From NCBI GenBank assembly GCA_036346225.1, contig JARFIW010001750.1, positions 434,001 to 498,000 on the forward strand: DNA of 64,000 nucleotides, in the 5' to 3' direction. This DNA is from Platerodrilus igneus (lineage: Eukaryota; Arthropoda; Insecta; Coleoptera; Lycidae). Below are positions 44,964 through 55,931 of this stretch, piece after piece (the stretch's first letter is position 1; every line of letters starts with the position of its first letter). The notes beneath the pieces were generated by a model, which saw nothing but the letters and a program-made list of their open reading frames with translations, searched no databases and was not told the DNA's origin. Both the position numbers and the translations under genes were made by a program.

Positions 44964-45029
44964 GCTTATTGTTTTAGATCAAAGTATTTTTGGGTGGCTT
45001 ATGGAATGACAGCTTGACTGAACTTAGTG
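44890..45029 (+). pseudogene. Inverted duplicate of an SMC2 intron/exon piece
   Basis: Nearly identical to the reverse complement of 48373-48522: GTATCCTATAAATCCACAG, a (TA)n run, GAGGCTTATTGTTTTAG, and the first 50 or so bases of the penultimate SMC2 exon. Differences seen are one extra T in a T run (which shifts the frame), one C to T change and the (TA)n length. It stops after AACTTAGTG, the beginning of the ABC signature coding. Confidence 0.85.
44912..44960. repeat. (TA)n microsatellite
   Basis: An uninterrupted TA run, counterpart of the run at 48442-48500. Confidence 0.9.
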
Positions 45030-45303
45030 CCTGATCTATTATTAAATTCCATATAGTTTGCTATTGGATTACATTTTTTTTTCTTATATAGTTCCAGAAG
45101 AATTTAGGTTTATGCTGAAATTCGTATCCCAGATTCATAAGGTAGGTATTATAACAATCCATCGATTTTAATTTGTATTTTCCCCTTAGATTTGCAAATA
45201 ACAAGTAGTCAAGCCAAGACCCAAAATACTTATATTTTTTGTGAACCAGTTTCTTAGAATGAACAAGACTTTTTAAGGCACTACTAAACCATTTTGGATA
45301 AGT
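45030..45303 (-). pseudogene. LINE fragment between endonuclease and RT
   Basis: A minus-strand frame open for about 90 codons without a start: YPKWFSSALKSLVHSKKLVH, KYFGSWLDYLLFANLRGKYK, MNLGYEFQHKPKFFWNYIRK, CNPIANYMEFNN. This is the linker between endonuclease and RT in Jockey/CR1-type LINEs (the P-W-F and F-W-N-Y motifs). It is bounded by the SMC2 duplicate on one side and TGTTACG on the other. Confidence 0.65.
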
Positions 45304-45960
45304 TGTTACGTGCCAAGGGTCACTTTAACATTTTATGTTAAGTTTTTTGATATACGGAAGTTTCCCGCCATAATTTTCAAATACGCGAGCGGAACTTTAA
45401 ACGGACTAGGCGGTACTTCCGGTACGTAATAGTAGTGAGTTTGCGCAAGAGTGCATATCCCTAGAGGATTAGGGCAATGCTAGACAATGGGGTGAGAGAG
45501 TTCTCCGCTTCTCTCGCGATAACGTGGCTTTTTACCTGATATCGTCGTGTTAAGTGCACGTTTCTATCTTTGGTAACGTATCGTTAGGGTTTACCTATGT
45601 AGTTCCTTCTCTAATTATCTTTTTGTTTGTCTACCTCTACCTCCTTCCTGTCAAATCCCTACATAGGTAAGAATTGCCGCCACCTAAGGACTACCGAACT
45701 TCATGCCTGAGGAGGACTCATGATTACCTTGGCTAGCCGGTGCTGATTTGTACGCATTTGGTAGCGTCAGCGTATCATCTTTAATTCCGCCGGGAGGAGC
45801 CCGACTGGGGTGGTTAGAAGCCTACCGGAGCGCGATTTTAGGCGGAAACAGGATACCTAATGTAAGTAATTCGTTACTTAATTTGCATGCGCTTATTTCC
45901 TTGTTTTTGAATTATTTAAATTTGCGTAGTATTACGTAATATTGATGACATCATCAGTAG
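45304..45960 (+). repeat. Possible solo LTR
   Basis: A GC-richer non-coding block that begins TGTTACGTGCC right where the LINE frame stops and ends near TATTACGTAAT. Start and end resemble the TGTTACG-type termini of insect LTRs. TAAGT occurs just before the start and also at 45862, which may mark a different end. No partner LTR was found. Confidence 0.3.
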
Positions 45961-48050
45961 ATGAACCGTGCCGAAATCCGTATAAGATTTGGTGCTGCCA
46001 AGTGTGATAGTGTCTTATACCATGCTACCGGTGTTGTAATTATCGAACTTTAAATTTTAACTACCGTTTTTCGTATAGCAAAGTATGAATTCTATTCTTC
46101 TTCTTAGGAATATAGCTATTCATCGCAACATGCAAAATATTGTATAACTGTTAGGTAAAGTCATTAACAACGTTAGCTATAATTTTATCCCAATAAAAAG
46201 AGGATAAAAAAATCATTCATTCTAATATAATTTCCTATTTCAAAATTATAATCACAATATTCATATCGTGATAAATTTCTCTCTCTGCATAACAATTGTA
46301 GGGCACTTCCAGACATTACTTTTTCTAGGAATAGTAGTTATTGTAGTTGCTGTTAATGTTGCCATTTTGCTGTTTTCTTTATATATGCGTTGTTTTATTT
46401 AATTTAGATGTGAATAAATTATTCAGCCATGTGCTGATTAACTTTTAACTTCACTTTGTAGTAGTTTTGTTTACAGGGTTCGCAGACCTCACCATGATAT
46501 GTTGTGATAACTACAATACAACTACTGAAAGTCTTTGTATTATTTTAAACATTTAGCACATACAGTGGTATTTTTGTAACATTTATTGAATTTCTTAAAA
46601 ATATATCGCCAAGAGTGTAACCCATATGACATGTATTAACCACAAAACGACAGTGTCGCTGACACTGCTAAACATAAACATGTTATTATCACACTACTGA
46701 CCTCACACTGAGTTATTCTAATATAGTATTTAAGTTGTATTTGTAATTATGTATAGAATGTAATTGGTCTATTACTATATTTAAGGCATTGCCCGTATAA
46801 GTGTATAAATAAATAAATAGATATTACGTCATAGAAAGTCACTCCATAATTTGAAGTGCCAGTTTACGCACCCCTCATAATTAAATATTAGGGTTCGAAT
46901 AATGCAAATTTCAATATACAGATTTTTAAATTATAACACTTACTGTTTAATCCTTTGTGACGAGCTCATCTCGAGGTTTTCCAGTGCTTCTGTCTTCTGC
47001 ATGTTTTTAACATGATGCTGGTCGATTAGTGATTGTAACATCCGAAGGGAATGTTACAAAAACGATAAAAAGAGCAAGAAATTTGAACACTACATTAATA
47101 CACAATAACATGCCCTGAAATCCGCTGTTACTTGTCTAAACTCCAGTACTAGAATGAGAAACTTTGGTTCGTGTAAATCATCTCCAATATTTCATCACAT
47201 TCTTCGTTCCGAGGTTTGTTTATTTAAATTAGCTGATGTTCCTACAACCAATTGGAAAAGAGAACGTCGACACTTCAATAATACATATTCACAGTACATT
47301 TTCATGATCAATAAATAATCCGTCAGAGTATCTTAAACGTATTCATATATATTAAATCATTCTAATCGTACAATGCAAGTAACAGTTTATAATATACACA
47401 GTACCAGATTCAGGAAACACTGGGAATTACTTTACTTGCATACAAAAATAATAGATTTAATGAATATAAGAAAGGAAAACTAGTTATCTAATAATTGATA
47501 AGGCAAGCTACGAATTAATTCGCTTAACACGTAACAACTTCCAGGTCACATTGCAATGTTATTTGCAATGTTCTCTTTTAGGACGCAGTGAAAATATTGT
47601 AAGGGCTAAATTAACAATACATTGGAAACCGTCCGGGTACAAAAGCGAGTGGCTGACTCCATCCCTGGGGATATATTCTTTATGACCCCAGCAAACTGAT
47701 GTTCCTGTCCATGCATATTTCATTCAACTCATTGTTGCACTGCTAGAAAATATACTACATTGTAGCATGCAGCTTCATATTTAAACTTCATTCGATAATT
47801 GTCTCGCAGTCTAACAGTAGACAAACAATTTTCAAATGTCTTTTAAAAGTTTAAATAACTTTCAGAATACCAAACCACAGTGGATGTGACTGTCAATAAC
47901 AGCTAATTTAAATACGAATAAAAAGAAACATTAGCGAAATTTGTTATATATTTTAAACTCTTGGTTAGGGGGTTTTACAAAAATTAAAGTTTACTAAAGA
48001 ATACCCAACTTAACTTACGTAACTAAATTATTAACATGTATAAAATACTT
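45961..48050. other. Non-coding stretch downstream of SMC2
   Basis: AT-rich. It holds a small hairpin CAGTGTC/GACACTG (46648-46664) and nothing else that I can support. Confidence 0.5.
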
Positions 48051-48164
48051 TTAATTATTCCTATTGACAGTACGCACAATTGTTGATATGCCATCAACAA
48101 ACTTCGTTTGGAAAAGAACATTTGCAGAACTAAACAGTCCACCTTTCAGTGAAACAATAAGGAA
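48051..48164 (-). CDS. SMC2: SMC2, last exon
   Basis: Codes [20 protein letters not shown], then [17 protein letters not shown] and TAA: 37 codons plus stop in 114 bases. This is the strand at the end of the ABC head domain of the condensin subunit SMC2, after the D-loop. It follows the previous exon across a 50-nt intron ending TTAATAG, in phase 0. Together with the next exon it is the only cellular gene recognised here. No poly(A) signal could be assigned. Condensin compacts mitotic chromosomes. Confidence 0.88.
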   Translation of the reverse strand, partial: FLIVSLKGGLFSSANVLFQTKFVDGISTIVRTVNRNN

Positions 48165-48214
48165 CTATTAAAACGAAGAATTAGTTTCAATTTCTTACAA
48201 TCATAATATTTTAC
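48165..48214 (-). other. SMC2: SMC2 final intron, 50 nt
   Basis: GTAAAATATT to TTAATAG. Phase 0, joining Gln and Phe codons. Confidence 0.85.
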
Positions 48215-48423
48215 CTGAGATTGATTAAAATATGACTTAAACAATGTTCCAATATTCTGTGTATGAGAGAGATCGAGAGCAGCATCAACTTCATCTAGGA
48301 TGTATAGTGGAGCAGGTTTGAAAAGTAGCATAGCTAAAATGAGTGATAATGCTACCAATGATCTTTGTCCTCCACTAAGTTCAGTCAAGCTGTCATTCCA
48401 TAAGCCACCCAAAATACTTTGAT
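48215..48423 (-). CDS. SMC2: SMC2, penultimate exon (ABC signature and Walker B)
   Basis: Minus-strand exon starting after TTGTTTTAG (acceptor) with two bases of a split codon and ending CAATCTCAG|GTAAAA. It encodes [20 protein letters not shown] (signature motif), [20 protein letters not shown] (Walker B with catalytic Glu), then [10 protein letters not shown] (D-loop). The spacing and wording are those of SMC2 rather than SMC1, 3 or 4. The frame is intact. Upstream exons were not found before 51684, so the next intron is long or the rest lies beyond nested repeats. A leading YIYIY stretch in a longer open frame is just translated (TA)n. Confidence 0.92.
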
Positions 48424-48437
48424 CTAAAACAATAAGC

Positions 48438-48441
<4 letters not shown>

Positions 48442-48500
<59 letters not shown>
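48442..48500. repeat. (TA)n microsatellite in an SMC2 intron
   Basis: A TA run about 20 bases upstream of the acceptor of the penultimate SMC2 exon. Duplicated in inverted orientation at 44912-44960. Confidence 0.9.
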
Positions 48501-48523
48501 TGCTGTGGATTTATAGGATACAA

Positions 48524-49919
48524 TGGATGTTAGATAGGTCTGATAATTGATAATTATTTATGGCAGGATAAACCATGAATATAAAAATCAATTAGAATTT
48601 AAAACTTTTTCTAAACAATAGTATAGTAATTTACAATTTACATTAAACTTTAGGATTAATTTTGCGTCGTTGTAATATAAATATTAATATTAATTACGAA
48701 TATTAGGCAGTTTCGTAAAGTGTAGGGTAAAACATTTGTATTTTTAAAGGAGTAGCTTGTAGGTTTAGTAATACAAAAGCTTTTAGTTTCTGTATATAGT
48801 AAAACTCAATAATTTAGGAGGGTGAACTCCTTAATTGCATAAAGTATATACATTTAGCATAGTGTAGAGCTTTAATATTGGTTAACCTTGCTAAGGTGTA
48901 ATGTAAGATCGGAAAGTGTTGTTGATAAACAACTTATAAACCGCTAAAAGTTCTAAGAAAGAACATGAAAGCAAACAATTCATTTCCAGCAAGGAGAGAA
49001 CGTTGAAAATGTTTCTGGTATTAATTTAAAAAGAGGGAAGATAGTTTATTTCAAGGATCGATATTAGATAGAGAAGCCGTGTTTTAAACATGTATTGAAA
49101 TGAGACAAAATTTAGGTGTGTACTGACTTTGAAACGACTAGGAGAGACAAGGACTAATATAACGAACGTAGGAGAAACGGAGATAGTTGGTACGAATACA
49201 CATATGGAAAGGAGATGGACGATACTCGAGAGAGGGTAGATGTTGTTAAAATATTATTATACTTGTAAACAGGGAAAAAGAGATATAAAATATGGGTTAG
49301 ACAAGGACACAATAAACTGGTAACTCTGGCATGGAAAATTTAGGAAGGGTACAAAATAGAAGACAACATTTTTGCATATAAGTTAGAGCGAGGTGACTAT
49401 ATATACGTGCATGTGTGAGGAGTGTCTTAGATGCATGTGTTGGTGTCAGTTGACGAGGGACTTCAACAAATTTGAGGACCGTTGTAAATTTTAATTAGAT
49501 TTTTTTTTTTTTAATAATAATAGTAATATTTATTTAAAGTAGGTAATCCTAATATTACAATACATTAAAATAGAAAAATAAAAAGAATGTGCTTTCATAA
49601 TTTAAGTAGATATAAATGCAAATACATTTAGTGTTACTTAGAAGTTACTCAAGACCAAAAAGAAAAATTAAGTATCAGTAAAAGCAACTATTACTTAACT
49701 AAAAATTTTCAAAGTAAAACGTTTATTTTATATTCAAAATTCTTAGATTTTCGAGACGGTTGGCATACGGCTGCCAGTTTTCCACTGATTTTTTGAAAGT
49801 TAACGATGTGATTTTTAGAATTGACGACGGTTAAATGTTGTTTGTGAAGAATGTTTTTGAGAACTGTCAACCATTGTACAAATTTACCAAGGAAGTTTGC
49901 TTGTAGTAGTGGTATGTCT
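48524..49919. other. Non-coding, probably SMC2 intron
   Basis: No SMC2 exon or transposon coding was recognised. There is a T-rich run at 49500-49512. Confidence 0.45.
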
Positions 49920-50400
49920 TAGGAAAGCAACCTAGCCAGGGGGAATTCCTGGTGTATATGAACCACCGTGAGGTGGTGAGTCGCTCTCTGATAAATTTCA
50001 TTCAAGCTTCGAACAACTTTAGCACATGAGTTAAGCGACTAGTGAGTGTTGATAATTTATTGAAATCATTTCAACGTACACAAGTTGGTATACTTTACAT
50101 GTGATTTTCCAATGCTCCACTCGAAGGTACTACATTGGCCAGGAAGCGAGTTTTTTTTTACCTGGAAAATTTGGAATTTTATCGAACCCTTGCTGCTCCA
50201 AGCAAGGTAGAGATCTTTAACGTGCGTGACAACACTCACACACGGGACCTCCATTTTACCTCTCATCCAAACGAGGGTGTATTTTTGAGAAAAATGCTCG
50301 CCTAACATTTTTCGAGCGGACCGTGTCGGGATTCAAACCCGGGACTTACAAGTTAGTGTACTGTAGAAATAACAGTTTTAAATTTGTTAAATATGTTTTG
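49920..50400 (-). repeat. tRNA-derived SINE-like sequence
   Basis: On the minus strand GGTTTGAATCCCG (about 50340-50328) matches a pol III B box, preceded by ACTAACTTGTAAGT, which resembles a tRNA anticodon arm with CTTGTAA in the loop. A body follows with CACGCACGTTAAAGATCTC. I saw no A box or 3' tail, so the assignment is tentative. Confidence 0.4.
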
Positions 50401-50649
50401 AAAATCGAAGCATGTTGAACAGTAAGTAGAAACTACTTTCTTATTTTGGTGGCTTGTGCTTATTGAGCACTCAAATGGATAGTGGACGTGGATGGAACGT
50501 TAGCTGATGTATGGAAGATTGGACTTACCGTAGGTTGGAGGAATAAAATTTTGGATAGGTGATTGCTGTCCCAGATGGTGTGAGTCAACTTGGGGTGATT
50601 CCGGTACGTGCAGTCGTTGAGAAGAGCTACGTCAGCGATGGGTTAATGG

Positions 50650-50683
50650 CAGATACCTGTTTGGGCCACATTTCAGGTATCTG
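50650..50683. repeat. Perfect 10-bp hairpin
   Basis: CAGATACCTG (50650-50659) and CAGGTATCTG (50674-50683) are exact inverted repeats around a 14-base loop. The function is unknown. Confidence 0.6.
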
Positions 50684-51684
50684 ATTTTTTTGCAAAAACA
50701 TTTATTTTTGTGATTATTTGGTGGTATGACAAAGAAATTGAGTATTTGACTTTTATAATGAATTATTTAAAAATATGTTGAGGGCGAAATTTTGTATTAT
50801 AAAATAATTGCATAAAAGGTACATGAGTTTTGGTGATTTACAGTGCAAAATAAAGTTTAGCACAAGTACAAAAAGGTTTACTATGAGCTCTTATTAGACC
50901 AGGGATTTAAAGTAAGGTGTGGGTTTAAACCCAGTTACTTTCAATAATTTATTTAGTCAGACGAGTAAAATTGTATATAGAAATATTTAATGAAAATGAA
51001 TTAGTAATCAACGTAGATATATGTAATTAATGAATATATGCTGTAAGAATTGGAAAAGTTTGATGTGGGATTTTCAGTGTTAATAAATTGTGATGGATTT
51101 TTTTTGTAGTCGAGTTTCTTTTATAGAAAAGTAGGGCAGGATTTTATAGGTAACCATAAAGCAGCCGTGGCAAATTTCACTGATGAAACTAAGTTTCTTT
51201 TTATTATAGAAAAAGCGGGAAGTATTTTGGCGTCCAAAAGGACGAGCATCTTCAGAGGATAAAAATAAGTATTGAAGACGAAATTAAGTTAAGAGGAGTT
51301 TCTGTTTTTAATGTAGATTTCTGAAGCAGAAATGACACAATTTGTGGCACACGATTGTACCTGTGTAAAGTACGCAACATCATGTCGACCCAACAGTGGA
51401 GCTCGAATTAGTGATCCAGCATTTTTTAGAGTTAAAACTCGCAACAATATATATAAAACGAAGTTTCTCTTATGTTAATTTGTTATTTTGGATATCCTAG
51501 GTGTGTGCTATAAAGCAGAAGTGTAATTGTGGTCGTGAATAGCATCTACAGCGAAAAAAAATAAAATAATACAGTAGTTTTGTTAGCTTAATTATTAAAT
51601 TGACTAAATAAAAAATAAAGGTTTTCAATATTGTATGTAATATGCTTATGTATGACTCAATTTATAGGAAGAATATACAAAATA
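50684..51684. other. Non-coding gap
   Basis: AT-rich; nothing recognised. Confidence 0.5.
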
Positions 51685-51714
51685 CAGTATTGCCCGAAAT
51701 AAACAGTACTGAAA
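51685..51714 (+). repeat. Left TIR of Tc1/mariner element
   Basis: 30 bases, exact inverse of 52965-52994. Flanked by TA. Confidence 0.92.
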
Positions 51715-51820
51715 CTAAGTTGGCGGTGTTTTTATGCGTGCGCTGTCACACTCAAGTTAGCTAGTATAGACCTGTCAAGTAAACCTCAAACAAGTAATTA
51801 GTAGGGCCTAATTGTTAAAA

Positions 51821-52920
51821 ATGGTGTTAAGTACAGAGGAGAAAGTGTTTCTGGTAGAGCATTATTTTCGTTCATACGGAATCGGCCGACGTAATGGTGC
51901 AAGTTTGCTATACGTGTCTGATCAATTCACACAAAGGTTTAATAAACGTTCTCCAAGTAATGCTGTAATTTTGAAGGTTATTGAAAAGTTTAGACCTACA
52001 GGTAGTGTATTGTGCCAACGAAAAGGAAACTCAGGGCGTCCCAGGACAGTTAACAACAACAATAACCATGAACGTGTTTTGAGCAAATCTTAGAAAATCC
52101 GAAAGCCAGCCAGGCAAGGACAGCGTTACAACTTGATTTAAAAAGAACTTCCTTTCAAAGAATCCTGAAGGAGCTGGGTACATTTTCGTATGTGATTCAG
52201 GTACATCAACAACTACATCCTCGGGATTATCGCAGTAGAGTGGAATATTGCGCCAGAATTCTCGCGTTACAGTATGAAAATCCTGAATTTTTGAAAAATG
52301 TTTGGTTTTCAGACGAAGCACATTTTCACTTGTCAGGCTATGTGAATCGTCGCACAAATCGATTTCTGGGCTTTGCCAGACCCGATGAGGTTCAAGAGGT
52401 TCCTTTACATAGTGAAAAGTGAGTGTCTGTTGTGCTGTTTCCGGACACGGAATCATTGGTCCGTACTTTATCGAAGAGAATGGTAGGCAAGTCACACTTA
52501 ATCAACAGAGGTACAGACAAATTTTAACACGATTTATCCCTGATCTACGTCAATTCTGTCGTGCACGTAACTTGGCATTTCGAAACCAATTTTTTCAGCA
52601 GGACGGGCAACTTGCCATACTGCTGCCGCAATTCGTCAATTTCTTCAAGAACATTTTCCAAGCAAATTCATATCACGATTTACTGACTTCCTTATCCTTC
52701 ACATTCTCCAGACCTCACACCTCCAGACGCATACATTTGGGGCATGGCTAAAATGCCGTTTTCAAACGGGCACCACAAACCATCGATGGATTAAAGAATG
52801 CCGTTAGAGTCTTCTTCTCAGCCCTGAGACAACCCTTATTCAATAACATGACCAGAAACTTAGAACATCGTTATGAAGTCTGTCTCGAACGAGGAGGTGC
52901 ACATTTAGAACATATAATAA
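51821..52920 (+). pseudogene. Tc1/mariner-type transposase
   Basis: The N-terminal DNA-binding part reads VLSTEEKVFLVEHYFRSYGI and KVIEKFRPTGSVLCQRKGNS, then GRPRTVNNN (GRPR linker). After a frameshift near 52093 come TALQLDLKRTSFQRILKELG, NVWFSDEAHFHLSGYVNRRT (first catalytic Asp) and, after a stop, VCCAVSGHGIIGPYFIEENG and QFFQQDGQLAILLPQ (second Asp; usual downstream residues lost to a shift). Readable remnants of the third catalytic block are near 52700 (PDLTPPDAYIWG after a frameshift). The C-terminus is decayed. At least three frameshifts. Confidence 0.82.
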
Positions 52921-52964
52921 AGTGTCAATAATATGTATTTTTTAAATATACAAAACAATTACAA

Positions 52965-52994
52965 TTTCAGTACTGTTTATTTCGGGCAATACTG
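52965..52994 (-). repeat. Right TIR of Tc1/mariner element
   Basis: 30 bases, exact inverse of 51685-51714. Followed by TA. Confidence 0.92.
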
Positions 52995-53135
52995 TACATG
53001 CTTTAAATTATCATTTTTTCACAATAATTGTGAGCATAACAAAGTCCCAATTTTTAAAAGTATACTAATCGTTTGGCAGCATAGATAGTACCATCAAACC
53101 AATCAGAATGATCCAATAAATGATTTCTTACAATT

Positions 53136-53370
53136 TGTAGTCATCATCATTAGGTCATTAGTCCTAGAACTGGTTAGAGGCGTACCTCCGTTGTTTCTTA
53201 TTCCGAGTTAACCTACACATTTCCATGCAATTTGCACAGTCTGCATCTATCGCTATCTGTGAGCAAAAGTCTGATCTCGGTCTACCTCTACCCATCTTTT
53301 CCTATCTCTGCTTGTAATATATCCTGTACTATTCCCCAAAAATGCTTTAGAACGTATCCTGCCCTATTTT
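53136..53370 (-). mobile_element. RTE-type LINE 3' end fragment
   Basis: Reverse complement of 58860-59065: shares ACCAGTTCTAGGACT (minus strand), GCATTTTTGGGGAATAGTA and GGTAGAGGTAGACC-type blocks. The tail reads CATCATCATTAGG on the plus strand, i.e. (ATG)n at the LINE 3' end. Confidence 0.75.
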
Positions 53371-54744
53371 TTCGTTTTCCACACAATTTGTAGAAATTAA
53401 AATTATTTCTAATAGCCATGTAGCTGTTGTTTTAATTTGTATGTCATCTGTCAACAATAACCACATAAGAATGCTAGAAATATATTCACTGTGTATTGAT
53501 TCAAACGATCTAACGTGGTTGTTTCGTTCTATTTCATATTTAAAAATTCACTGCCTCATTAAGTTAAAAACCATTCAGTTCTCAGTCATTTAAATTTACG
53601 TTTGCTACATATCTATAATTTCGTAGATAGGCAACCAACTTTATTTATCCCTTATTTAATTCAAAGTCTGCATGTTTATGTTATACTTCCTGGTTCCTTA
53701 TCTAGACATGTGTTTTGATAATTAGGGAGGCTGAATGTTGTTAGTTTAATGGCAATTTCTTGTGCTTTAACAATTTAAATAAGAAGCATAATTGTAATTT
53801 CTTTTATTATAAATTTGGTTCTAATCTATCAAATAGATAACACTAAAGCGTTGTTAAAATGTTTGCATGTATTTCTAAGATTAGCAATAGATTTCCCATA
53901 AGTATTTTGGTAAGTTAAGTTTTGGTATTGAAGTAATTTATTTCGAAAACTGGATTTAACATTCCACTCTCTACAACGTTCTTGAATGTGCAAGTGGCTC
54001 GAGTTTTGAATTGAAAGCGGCAATTTTTTATGCCTTCTTCCTTGTGTTTTCTTAGTGAAATTGGTAAAAGAGGTTAAGTTTAATGCGTAAATAATATGAA
54101 CTTTATTTTCAGCTGGTTTTAGTCTAGGATTCGCTTTTTATTAAAATTGTATCTACGTTGTACATCCTTTTTTCCATTACGTTTGGTTTTGATGGTTAGG
54201 TTGTATTAAAAATTGCCAGTGGACTTGTACCAATTCATGGTCCTGGTGTTGATGATTCCTCTACTATAGACAACCTGTTTTGGATACTTCTTACTCACAC
54301 ATAGTACATGTTCTATGTTTAACCAACGCAAATTGCGTTGATAGTATCAGTAAGTTATTGAAGCCCTACCAATAATAGTAAATTGTTGTCTTTGTTACTA
54401 ACTGAATAAATCCTACTAGTTATTTATAACAGTGAACCACCAACGTGTGTATCAGGTGGATTGGTGTCGATACACTGGTTTTTTGTATAAGCTAATATTC
54501 TATACGTACCATTTGGTGCACATGTAAATTCGGCTATTTCTTATTTAATTATATTATGTACCGGAACAAGAATTGAGGTGATTGGGGTATGCGTACTTAT
54601 TTTAGTACAGCCTTTACAACCCGGTTAATTTTATTTAATTATTACTATTAATATGAAATTTCTGTAAATCGTTTAATCTTAATAATAATAAGGATAACTG
54701 TTTTATGACGGTTTCAAGATAAATACAAAAATTTTACATATATT
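53371..54744. other. Non-coding gap
   Basis: AT-rich; no coding or repeat recognised. Confidence 0.5.
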
Positions 54745-55049
54745 GTTAGTCCATTTCGAATGGACCTGCACCTTGCAGAAGTTCTAAACTACTAGAACAG
54801 GTGAAATGGCTTGCGTGTTCTAATGAGCTAAAGAGCCAAACTACAGGTCCAACCAAAGTAGTAGGGTCGTTAGTGAGGAACCAGACTAAGACAGGTCCCC
54901 GAAAGAGGGCAGGGCCCTTTCGGTACTTAGATTGGCAGAGACCATAGGGGTCGGTATGGCAGTCTAAGACACACTACCGCGATGTGGAAGGTAACGGGCA
55001 ACCACCACATTATCCCCCAAGTACACAGCGTACTTAAATTGTTACAAAC

Positions 55050-55930
55050 ATGATGGCATTCTCTGGGGTAAAAGATTCCGGAGTTAAAATAGTCCCCCAT
55101 TCGGATCTCCGGGAGGGGACTACTTCAGAGAATGCGATCGGAAAGTTAAAAATAAGAGTCGGGAACATTCTGCGAGTCGGAGCGTGGAATGTTAGAAGTA
55201 TGAAGCAAGTAGGTAAGCTAGAGAACCTAAAAATCGAAATGAATAGGTTATCACTAGACATAGTAGGGATCAGCGAAGTTCGGTGGCCAGAGGCGGGGAT
55301 TTTGGAGTGGAGACTTCAGGGTAATTCATACAGGAGCAGAAGAAGGAATTTGGGTGTGGGGATAGTTATGGAAAAGATAGGATACTGTGTAGAAAATTAC
55401 TTACAAAAGAATGAAAGAGTACTCATGGTTAGATTAGAATCTAAACCGGTAAACACAGTAATAATACAAGTATACATGCCCACCTCTAGCTACAGTGACG
55501 AAGAGGTAGAAGCCATCAACAAAGATATCGAAGACATATTAAGATACGTAAAAGGACATGAAAATTTAATAATTACGGGGGATTTTAATGCCGTGGTAGG
55601 TGAGGGTAGGGAAGGAGCGGTAGTAGGTTTATTTGGTTTAGGCACGAGAAACAACAGGGGAAATAGGCTGGTAGAATTTTGCGACGAGAACAATTTAATC
55701 ATAACAAACACATTATTTCAACATCATGCTAGAAGACGATATACGTGAAAGATGCCAGGATATATAGGAAGATATCAAATAGATTACATTCTTGTTAGAC
55801 AACGGTTTAGAAATCAAGTAAAAGGCTGTAGAAGCTTACCCAGAAGCAGATATAGATACTGACCACAACTTCGTAATTATGAAGGCCGCACTTAAATTTA
55901 AAAATCTGAAAAAAGGAACGGAAAAAAGCA
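55050..55930 (+). pseudogene. RTE-type LINE endonuclease
   Basis: Starts MMAFSGVKDSGVKIVPHSDL. Motifs: VGAWNVRSMKQVGKLENLKI (Asn), DIVGISEVRW (catalytic Glu), IIQVYMPTSSYSDEE, LIITGDFNAVVGEGREG (Asp/Asn), NNLIITNTLFQHHARRRYT, then past a stop at 55746 GYIGRYQIDYILVRQRFRNQ and TDHNFVIMKAALKFK (Asp-His). Automated annotation usually labels such proteins craniofacial development protein 2-like. Nicking of target DNA is the expected role. Confidence 0.85.
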
Positions 55931-55931
55931 C

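Larger units (their letters stand above)
51685..52994 (+). mobile_element. Tc1/mariner-type transposon, perfect 30-bp TIRs
   Basis: 1310 bp bounded by TIRs that are identical over all 30 bases (51685-51714 and 52965-52994, starting CAGTATTGCCCG) and flanked by TA on both sides (51683-51684 and 52995-52996), the target duplication of this superfamily. The transposase between them is frameshifted. Perfect TIRs with a broken gene suggest that it moved by enzyme supplied from elsewhere. Confidence 0.92.

Noticed and set aside
45961..46010. Possible further hammerhead core near TCATCAGTAGATGAACC and GAAATCCG
   Set aside because: Lacks CTGATGA and a pairing stem II.
48424..48523. N-terminal extension of the SMC2 exon with YIYIYIY
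   Set aside because: Translated (TA)n microsatellite upstream of a splice acceptor; intronic.
50280..50400. True tRNA gene on the minus strand
   Set aside because: A B-box and an anticodon-like arm can be seen, but D arm, acceptor stem and A box are not; more likely a SINE remnant.
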